Part shown: positions 56,066-64,000 of the stretch, in pieces | Numbering within the stretch: position 1 is the first letter of the stretch | Layout of the letters: every line of letters starts with the position of its first letter | DNA from: Oscheius tipulae | Taxonomy: Eukaryota; Nematoda; Chromadorea; Rhabditida; Rhabditidae | Length of the DNA: 64,000 nt | Reading direction: 5' to 3' | Assembly: GCA_037178975.1 (NCBI GenBank) | Contig: JASJZH010000004.1 | Span: 5,580,001-5,644,000, forward strand | The notes under the pieces: model-generated | What the model was told of the DNA's origin: nothing | What the model saw: only the letters and a program-made list of their open reading frames with translations | Databases searched by the model: none | Translations under genes and position numbers: made by a program

Positions 56066-56700
56066 ATGAAGCCAATTAGGAAGCCCGAGACTAGACCAAC
56101 ATTTGATGAGGCTGAAAAGGACGGATCTCGTATCTATAACTGCTATTATCAGTAAGCCTCATTGTTTTCGTCATTTTCTGACATTTACAGGGATAGAATG
56201 TACTCTTCCTGTGCAGCAATAATCAAAAGAAGTGAGACAGGCCAATCTACCATCAAAGTTGCCCACAATCATCCGGCCGACGACGTACTGAATATTGTAA
56301 GTGTACTGCATTCTTTTCTCATTTTATTAAAGGCTGGAACCGAGAAAGTAGAACAACGTTTTAAAGCAAGAAGTCAGCCTAAAACGTCTTCGAAAGACAT
56401 CATTGAAGAATCTCAACGCTTCCATCCGGCAAAAGTAATTCTTTTAGGTTTTTATCTTTACTAACATCGTTTAGGAAGTTATGATAGCCAGCGGCAGAGG
56501 ATATACCGTGCTCGAGAGCAAAATCAGCTGATTTCAAGTTGCTGGATCTCCCTGTCCCAGTATTTCAAGGAGCGATGACTACTATGTCAGGTACAACTAC
56601 GTGTTCCAGCAGTCTGTAAAGTTGAGTTTATAGACGGAAAACGATTTCTACTGAAGGAATTATCTTGCTATGGACAGGATGATTACACGATCTTGAGGAT
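56066..56700 (+). pseudogene. FLYWCH-like zinc-finger gene fragment of a MULE-type element
   Basis: Exons 56066-56151, 56191-56296, 56333-56434 and 56475 onward. The first 70 residues have the FLYWCH pattern: RIYNCYYQDRMYSSCAAIIK then KVAHNHPADD, giving Cys-Cys-His-His spacing. FLYWCH domains often sit at the N-terminus of Mutator-like (MULE) transposases, and the next segment in one frame (YDSQRQRIYRAREQN) recalls the basic region after the finger. Fragments (LPVPVFQGAMT) continue in another frame, so the gene is frameshifted. No transposase catalytic domain follows. It lies between inverted repeats at 53.1 and 57.1 kb and is split from its left end by the RTE insertion. Confidence 0.55.
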
Positions 56701-56984
56701 ATCGACAAGATGGCCGACCTGCTTCGCTATTTTCAATGAAGCCACTGCTCTTTTTCCTGGCACAAAGCTTTTTTCATTGTCACAATGTCTTGTCTTGCCT
56801 TGAACCTCAATAAATTTGTCTTGATGCTTATGTTTATCGGGTTTTCTTGGGGGAAAATGCAGTTTTTCTTTATCAAGAGACTACAATTGTCGTCTAGCCC
56901 CTGCTTGCAGTGATCTTTATCATCTGTTAGCAAGAAAATTATTTGAAAAACGGCCAAAAATCGAATAAAAACAAGCTGAGAATA

Positions 56985-57165
56985 CGATGAATACTATTTG
57001 TACGTGGTTGCGTACAAATTTGGTCGAAATCGAACATTTCGAAATCGATTTGTTCAAAATCGACTTGCCGCGAAACCGACTGCGGCGAATTCGAGCGCGG
57101 GGGAATCGATTTGTTCGAAACCGTCGCAGACCCCTTCTCTCCAATAATTTTCATTTCAAAATTTC
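56985..57165. repeat. Right terminal inverted repeat of the nested DNA element
   Basis: Inverse of 53087-53285: GTACAAATTTGGTCGAAATC and AAATCGATTTGTTCAAAATC are the mirror of the left repeat. It defines a host element of about 4.1 kb, or about 1.4 kb without the RTE insertion. Confidence 0.7.
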
Positions 57166-57335
57166 TCGTATACTATTTCGCCTTTTTCCAGTTTAGGTAC
57201 ATGGTTAAGAGCCTTCCCCTTTGTTTTTTTGCTCAAACACTGTAAGACAAACGTTACTGCCTCCTTGTCACCTTTGACCTCCTCGCCTCGTTTCAAGGCA
57301 AAGCTCCAATAGCAAGGCAAAACTAGTTTTCAGCA

Positions 57336-58486
57336 TGATTTCGATGAAAGTGATCGGCACCTATCTTCAGCTAGCCGACTCTCGCGAGGTTAAAATCAAC
57401 GCAGCAGATGCATTTGACTCTTTACCCACTTATTGAGTGCTATTTTAAGTTTCCGCGTAGTCGACGAAAGGCTGCTGGGAGGACCCTGCTGCCTGGACTT
57501 GAATGAGGCCTACAACAATTTCTCGTGAACCGCGAGCCGTCCGGAACTAGAGGATTTTGGCGAACAATTATTGCTCGAAGTCCTGAGGGAGACCTTTCGA
57601 AAGATTCTGATTACTTTTGTATGCCATTGCATTTTTTAGGCTGTCGAAAAGGCTCAAATTGTCTCCAGACGCAGTGTTTTGAAAGATATCGCCATGACGA
57701 AGCTCCTGAAATCCAATGGTGACGTGTCTTTCGCCTGCGAGAAGGTTGGAACAATCATTTTCATTAACGACAAGTCAGTTTGTCCACCCTTCACCATAGT
57801 TCTGTTATTTTCAGAGATCTCGGCCCGAAGCTGGATGGATTGTACTGGGATCATCGTTTCGAAGAATACGTCGTCTTCTTTCCAGATCTCCAGATCGAAA
57901 AGGAGAAATGCGACGACGATACCCTATTTGTACGTTGTTCTCCACGGTTACTGTAACATTTTGGGCTTTCAAAATAAATTCTCGACCTTCACCCGTCTCC
58001 TGGTCAGTGCCGAATTGACTGACAGGCGCGGGTACGACAAGATGAGTCTCTTCTATAGTGGTGAAGTCGACGCCATAGATAAAGTTCTGTTTTCCTTTCT
58101 GGATTCTCCAATTTAGCCCGATTTTAGACCAAAATTACATCCAAATTAAAAAGCGTCGCGAGAACAGGATCAACCACGTCTTCATGAAAACCACGTATCT
58201 TCGCTGGTGGCTCCAGAATCATCTGGTCGGCGTGAAGAACCTGTTTGTCGGAAACCGTGACATGGAAGGAATCGTCGGATGCCAGATGCTCGATGTCGAA
58301 GATCTTCCGAAGGGTTTCGGTGGATCGCATACACGATGTCTTGAGTATTACATCCTCAACGGCATTGTCCAGAACATCAACGAAGGTGACTCGTGCATCA
58401 TCAACATCTACGACGGTCAGCGAAGCCACCAAGCTCTCACCGCTTCTATCTTCCCCGAGGAGTTCAAAGCTCACTACCATCTTTAA
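57336..58486 (+). pseudogene. DXO/RAI1-family decapping enzyme, probably decaying
   Basis: The DXO/Rai1 family removes incomplete mRNA caps and degrades RNA. Recognisable pieces in order: a GTYLQLADSREV N-segment; GGPCCLDLNEAYNNF; LEDFGEQLLLEVLR; IVSRRSVLKDI; ACEKVGTIIFIND; WDHRFEEYVVF; YSGEVDAID (metal-binding ExD motif); NYIQIKK (normally ELK, the catalytic Glu is Gln here); and LRWWLQNHLVGVKNLFVGNR (WWxQ motif). The frame is damaged: an in-frame TGA at 57526-57528, an intron ending TTTCAA at 57972 instead of CAG, and a one-base phase conflict between the GEVD and YIQIKK exons. Each alone could be my modelling; together they suggest a pseudogene or a degenerate cutoff-like paralog. The 3' half reads cleanly to TAA. 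Confidence 0.7.
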
Positions 58487-58764
58487 TTTGTCTCGAATGT
58501 AATCATTTCATTTCTACAAGTTTTCCAGGCTTTAGAATTTTCCAATGTAATTAGTCCAGATACCTGTTCAGTGTTGTGTTAGAGCTCATAAAATCTATTG
58601 TACCTTGTGCATTGTTCTGTTGACGTTTTGCGTTGACACATTTGTGAAGCGGACGAGAACGATCGTCGAAAAGTTGACAAGAATCCGGCTGACCATGTAT
58701 TTCAAACATTACAAGCTTTAGAAGCTTCATTCATGTTACACAAGATCATTTTTACATACATACC

Positions 58765-60988
58765 TTAGATGGAAGTCCCGTAATCGCTTCCAGATCTGGT
58801 CGCACTTTGGAGCGTGTATGGCTGCCGCGGCTGTCCGTTGAAGAGGTAGTTGCTGACGTAGAGTGAGTCGAGTCCACCGATATTCCTTCCTGTGTGCTTC
58901 TCCAAAAGCTGCTGCTGTCCCCAGGTAACCATGCGCAGAATTGCCTCGAGTCTCGGAGCCGAGGGCCGATTCTGGTACCTCAAGACGGCGCTGTTGATCT
59001 CCGTCGAGATCTTCTGTCGATGGTCCATGCTTAGCGTCTCGCTGAAAGGACTTTCCATCGGATCTTCGAAGGCGAGAAGAGCAAAGGTTCTCTCGAGACG
59101 ATCCAGCTGATCCGGATCCCATTCCTCATCAGTCGAGATGTGTTCTTCCGCGTAGGTCAGAACCTCGTCAATTGATCTGCAAGGGTTACTTTTTGAAAAT
59201 CGGTGCGTTTCCTACCGCTTCCGGATCATCTCGATCACATGTTGCTGGTGCAGATTGAAACGAACGTTGCTGTCGGATTCCATCAGACCTGGACAGAGGT
59301 CTTGGATCTGTAAGAGGGATTTGTTTCTGAACTCTACAGGAAATGGATTTCCCTTCAAGGGGAAGGGACAGATTATTTTTCTTGCTTCTCCGGATATTCA
59401 GCATTCCCGAGTTGACTATGAATGGCCTTGTTGTTCAGTACTTTCTACTTTCATCTACATGTCCACTATTTATATCGATCAGACACAATCTTTTGCCTAC
59501 TTGCCCCAATCAGCGAGCAATCGCTAATGTGTGTCTGTTCACGCACTGTCCATGGTCGGTGTAAACTTTCTCTACCAATCCCTTGTCAAATCTCTACTCT
59601 TCTGAATCAAAATGGTACAGCGATTTTGCAATCATACGATCTAGCAAATTCATTTGTTATGACTATCAGCCCCACTTCCGTTCCTAGATTGTAGCTGATG
59701 GTTTAATTTAATTCCTGACCCAGGATTTATTTTGAGTTAATCCGCCGATTTTACCAAAATGTTCAAATATCAAGAAACACTCACCAATTTGATGGCCTCC
59801 TTCAAGTCTCCGGAGATGATAGCCTCTCTAACAGCCACCCTTCCATCCAGATGACGAATCTGGTCGACGGGTAGTTCCAGGTCGGCTTCTTTACACAGTG
59901 TCTGGGCCACATCCTTATATCCTTCGGAAATGAGGTAGTCGACCATCAGTCTACACGCTTCTTTAGAGGTAGGGTCACGGAGGACTGAAAGGAAAGAGTC
60001 CAAAGTATAGCGACTATCTTACTCTGCTTCTGTGGCTCATAATGGTACGGAATACCCGTGGCGCTTGGAATCTCAAATGGCGGCCTGAACAAGGTAATCC
60101 ATGAAAATTTCAGATTGACTCCCACCTTCGCTGAACCCCTTCGAATCCTCTACTACGTGGACCAATGACCGGTCTGACAGGAGTTATGATGGCTTCAGGA
60201 ATGCCTTGCTCGTCCTGCGGCTGATTTTTCTGAAGACCCATACGGTGTTTTCACAAAAAGAAGACTAACATATGCCTCCTCAAAATCCTCTTCCTCGAAG
60301 ATCGGAGCGTCTGGAATGCTACTGCCCCAGGAACTGGAAGAGTGACGACGCTGACGGGAATGCCCGGGCAGATCGGCTGGAAAGACATCGTATTATTGAT
60401 TTTATCTTGGAGCCTAACGTTCGGACCTTTATGATCCTTAAAGAGGAATACAGATAAACTTATACGATAGAGTTTGAAAAGTGGTTTGTTTTTGTGAACA
60501 GACTATACAAGTCTAGCACCAGAACTTTGTAACCAATCAGAGACAGAAGACAGTTCAACTCAGCATTTTCAGTCTTCCCCGTTCAGTGTCGGCGAAAGTT
60601 TGAAAGCAGGTAATTGGTGAGAAGATTATGAGAAAGCTGGAAAAGATTTCCTTAAAGAACATACACTAGAGTTATACATGCCGAGGTGACCAAGAATACT
60701 GTCAAGTTTCAAAAGCAATCTGACTCGAGTTGGACGTAACTCTGCTGCGAAAGCATTACTTTTTTTTCTTCAGAATAACGACAATCTGACAATAAAAAAG
60801 AATTCGAAAAGGGTACCTGCAGGATCTTCCTCTTGGAGCGGAGAATTATCCTCGATTTCCACGTCCTCTGAACATGCACATTTTCTAATTAGAAAATACC
60901 TTCACTCACCTTCCTCGGCAATAGCCACTCTGCTACTTCCCAGACTACTGGAAGAGTCGGAATCCGACCGATTCGGACGGGACATCAT
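58765..60988 (-). CDS. GID8-like subunit of the CTLH/GID ubiquitin ligase, with long N-terminal extension
   Basis: GID8/TWA1 is a LisH-CTLH scaffold of the CTLH E3 ligase. C-terminal exons 59785-59984, 59216-59307 and 58765-59176 are in phase. They encode LisH (EACRLMVDYLISEGYKDVAQ), a DGRVAVREAIISGDLKEAIK helix pair, NVRFNLHQQHVIEMIRKRSI (CTLH, matching FHLQQQHLIELIRQ), and ERTFALLAFEDPMESPF. Upstream exons at about 60906-60988, 60838-60890, 60266-60380, 60128-60234 and 60026-60087 add an acidic, Ser-rich, disordered region (start MMSRPNRSDSDSSSSLGSS). Known GID8 is about 228 aa with only a short N-terminal lead. The C-terminus is also extended (ending SATRSGSDYGTSI). The upstream exon chain is less certain than the core. 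Confidence 0.82.
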
Positions 60989-60999
60989 TTAGAAATATA

Positions 61000-62460
61000 A
61001 GAGCTATTTGACTAGATTGGTGCACAATGACTTGACGTCACGCGGACACGAGAAATGGTAGTCGTTTAGGCAGGTTCCGGCAGTCGCAATTGCGTCCGCT
61101 GTTTGAAAACACCTTAGTTGTTAGTAACTTAGTTCCTGAACTTCTTTTTGAGTAAATTTTGACGGAAAAAGTGTTTGTAGAACCATGGACAAAGTCTACT
61201 CTTTCTTAAAGTACAGAGCTGAGTTTTTCAAGCCTATATACTGGAAGTCTAGCGATTTCGGCGCTCCTTATTTATTCCCGAGAGGTCATTTTTCTAAGTT
61301 TGTTAAGTCTTTTGACGCTTTGAACTGAAAATTGAGAAGAAACTGAATCTCGGAAGTAACAGTAGAGATCAGAGCAATCCAAGAACCTAGTATCAAGTAG
61401 TAGACCATGAAAATCAATATGATCTGCTCATTCTGATCCATTCCTAATGTGCGACTGTCTTTTCAAAATAAAGTCATTACGTAGAGTATCCAGAAGAGCT
61501 GTCCTTTCCCAGGTACGTACTGGCAGTGGGTTATTAACGGCTTGTCTAGACAGCAAGTCGTCTCTTGAAGAGAGTCTCACAGTAAGCGTTAGTGTAATCG
61601 TCTAACCTCTGAAGATTTCTTTTTTGTGGCTTTTTCTGGAGGAGCAGGTGTCACGCAGCTGGTCCCTTCGTTCACATTTGTACGGTCTGCATTCAATGAA
61701 AACCGATTGGATCAATTGATTTCCGGAGCATAATCTTTTTATAGAATTTTGTAGCTGTTCTGACTAGACAGTAGTCAATAACGGCGAGTATTGCAAAATA
61801 ACAGTCGTAAGCACTAAATTTTGATTCTTTGATTCGTACCCAAATGATCAAACGGACTGAATTCAATGGTTTGTTTACATAGTTACACCTCCTTAGCTAG
61901 TTTTTCCCGGTCAACATGTTTCGCAAGAAGACGGATCAGACATATGAACGGTCTTTCCTCATGGTCTTTACCAACTCCCTATTCCTATATCCTCTCTGAC
62001 TTTCTCGATTCTTCTCTATGGTCAGCTAACCCTTCCTTGTCTTATCTCCCGCATGGGTTCAGAATAAAGTCGACAGCCTCTCTCAGTTTAGTCCTTCTGA
62101 CTTGTATTTATCTGACACTACCATTTGTTCAATCCGATACAGGATTTCTGGATCGATTGACCCTGTCCCCTGTCCACCTTCCCTCTTCAATAAGCTCCTC
62201 CCCTTCGCAGAGTCCACTGAACTGTCCCCATCACTCATTCCCTTATCTCCTTTGATCTCTGTTGTTCTCCGTCTCGAATACCTGATCGATTTTCTGATGG
62301 CATCATGCTCATCGCTTTCCCTGTCTGCGTCGCGTTCCCTCCCAAAAAAATTTTTAGCCGCGTCTCGACCATTCAATTGTCTTATCGCGCTGACCGCTGC
62401 TTATCGCTTTCCATAAACTAGCACCTCTTGCTCTTTTTTTATGCAATTCCAGTCTTTCAG
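61000..62460. other. Intergenic stretch, no gene supported
   Basis: The region between divergent starts of the GID8-like gene (60988, minus) and GMP reductase (62463, plus). A long plus-strand frame around 61866-62416 is Ser/Leu/Pro-rich without splice signals or recognisable domains, and I do not accept it. A 5' UTR intron of GMP reductase may end at the TTTCAG before 62461. Confidence 0.4.
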
Positions 62461-62462
62461 TA

Positions 62463-64000
62463 ATGCCTCGCATCGAGACCGAACCGAAGCTCGACTTCAA
62501 GGATGTCCTCATCCGTCCGAAGAGGTCGACTTTGAAAAGTCGAGCCGATGTCGACCTGGTTCGCGAGTACACCTTCCGCAACTCTAAGAAGAGCTACACC
62601 GGAGTGCCTGTCATGTCTTCCAACATGGACACTACCGGTACCTTCGAGATGGCCACAGCTCTGGCTGCCAACAAGATGTTCACCTGCATTCACAAGCATT
62701 ACACTGTGAGTTTACGGAGAGTATTGGAACTGTCAGGGGGCCTTCTCGGAGTTAGTCAGCGCGAGACAGATGAATGGGCTGGGGAAAGGACTCATTGTGA
62801 GTCAGGTTGGGAGAGAGACGAGGGTTCTAAACAGAACAGATGGAAGCTTTTTGGAGTAATTGGGTCTACCGTACCTTTATACCTTGAGAGACGTGAAGCT
62901 TACTTGTGTGCTGTCTAAAAGAGAACATTACATCCATTTTTGGGCTAAGGGCGCACCAACTCCTATCCATCGGCTGTTTTCTCTGAGTGTGTATCGAGTA
63001 AAGTTGGTGTCTCTTTAAACTTGAAGATTACAGTACTTTTGCTTAATCTTGGACTAAACGTTAGAGACTGAATGAGGACTGACTGTCGAAGAGATCAGAC
63101 TTCAATACAGAACAGTCGAAAGTTTCCTGAACACTTCTTATAGCGTTCAGGAAACTTTCGAATAGACCGGAGTGGTCAAATGAACTTGAACTCACTGAAC
63201 ACCCCATATTTCAGGTGGACGAGTGGAAGAACTTCACCGACTCGAACAAGGACACCGATGTTCTCTGTCACACTGCCGTCTCTTCCGGCATCTCTTCGGC
63301 CGACTGGAAGAAACTTCAGGAGATTCTTGACGTCGTTCCTTGCGAGTACATCTGCGTCGATGTGGCCAACGGCTACAGCGAGACCTTTGTGAACTTCATT
63401 CGTCAGTGTCGCGAGAAGTATGATCGCCACACAATCATTGCCGGAAATGTCGTAACTGGAGAGATGGTCGAGGAGCTCGTGATCACTGGAGCCGACATCA
63501 TCAAGATCGGAATCGGACCGGGGTCCGTCTGCACCACCAGAAAGAAGACAGGAGTCGGATATCCTCAGCTGAGCGCTGTAAGTTGAGAATATAATAGTCA
63601 ACTGCTGAGAGTCAACGAAAGACTCTATTCGACCAGGCAAGAGATGACCGGCTTGAGAGAGGTCCCCAAAGTCGCAAATTTGCACACTAGCTATTTCTGG
63701 ATCACAGCTCTCCTACCAGTTGCAAAGAATGTAAACCATCCAAACTCTCTGTTCCAGGTCCTTGAATGCGCCGACGCGGCCCATGGTCTGAACGGACACG
63801 TGATTAGTGACGGAGGCTGTACTAACCCGGGAGATGTGGCCAAGGCTTTCGGAGCAGGTGCTGACTTTGTCATGTTGGGCGGTATGATGGCTGGCCACGA
63901 TCAGAGCGGCGGAGAGCTGATCGAACGCGACGGAAAGAAGTACAAGCTCTTCTACGGAATGAGCTCCGACACCGCCATGATCAAACACGTTGGGGCTGTT
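62463..64000 (+). CDS. GMP reductase, 3' end beyond window
   Basis: Converts GMP to IMP with NADPH in purine salvage. Exons 62463-62705, 63215-63577 and 63758 to the right edge. It starts with the family hallmark [19 protein letters not shown]. It continues with [60 protein letters not shown], the active-site loop [20 protein letters not shown] (catalytic Cys), [20 protein letters not shown] and [24 protein letters not shown] rather than IMP dehydrogenase: there is no CBS insert and the motif spacing fits GMPR. The first intron is long (509 nt) and contains a perfect hairpin; the last about 60 residues are cut off by the window edge. Confidence 0.96.
63116..63161 (+). repeat. Perfect 17-bp hairpin in GMP reductase intron 1
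   Basis: CGAAAGTTTCCTGAAC (63117-63132) pairs exactly with GTTCAGGAAACTTTCG (63145-63160) around a 12-base loop, plus one closing T-A pair. Confidence 0.85.

Noticed and set aside
57526-57528. Reassigned TGA codon or selenocysteine explaining the in-frame TGA in the DXO-like gene
   Set aside because: Glycogen phosphorylase, CRNKL1 and Skp1 all end in TGA here, and the same gene has other defects, so gene decay is simpler.
61866-62416. A 129-aa plus-strand protein upstream of GMP reductase
   Set aside because: Ser/Leu/Pro-rich composition typical of chance frames, no splice structure, no domain, and overlapping frames on both strands.

Overview
The window is nuclear DNA of a small-genome invertebrate animal. 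Genes are split by many introns of about 31-47 bases that begin GT and end in a short T-run plus CAG (TTTTCAG type). Genes are densely packed on both strands, use AATAAA-type poly(A) signals, and include animal-specific families (testican, auxilin, PAPS transporter). The TTTTCAG acceptor style and tiny introns resemble nematodes, but I cannot name the species and other compact invertebrate genomes are possible.

Layout. 0-15.6 kb is a housekeeping block: TFIIF beta (partial, minus), an unrecognised 258-aa protein, a Pro-rich RG-tailed protein, a short auxilin (minus), glycogen phosphorylase, a DDX43-like DEAD-box helicase, crooked-neck/CRNKL1, and a multi-pass membrane protein (minus). 16-21.3 kb is gene-poor and repeat-rich, with a 512-bp inverted-repeat element in several copies, a degenerate minisatellite and microsatellites. 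21.3-26.3 kb holds a testican/SPOCK-like gene (minus) whose large intron contains a small PPxY membrane-protein gene on the other strand. 26.6-27.8 kb holds an RNase H1-like gene. 29.1-42.3 kb is the most unusual part: a cluster of small secreted-protein genes, most of them TATA-driven, inside and beside a near-perfect 2.75-kb inverted duplication (29686-32436 and 36973-39724) around a 4.5-kb spacer. The spacer carries two more family members and a 914-bp foldback transposon. 45-48.4 kb has an LC8-type dynein light chain, a coiled-coil protein and a small membrane protein. 50.2-53.0 kb has Skp1 and a PAPS transporter, both minus. 53.1-57.15 kb is a nested transposon: an RTE-type non-LTR element with 11-bp target duplications inserted into an inverted-repeat element carrying a FLYWCH-like gene. 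57.3-58.5 kb is a decaying DXO/RAI1-family gene. 58.8-61.0 kb is GID8-like (minus), and GMP reductase runs off the right end.

Functionally the housekeeping genes are unrelated (transcription, splicing, glycogen use, ubiquitin ligase subunits, Golgi sulfation, purine salvage). The secreted cluster is the coherent unit: four genes (two of them duplicated) share start-of-transcription sequence, signal peptide, one phase-0 intron and an amphipathic-helix body. I recognise no known family in it.
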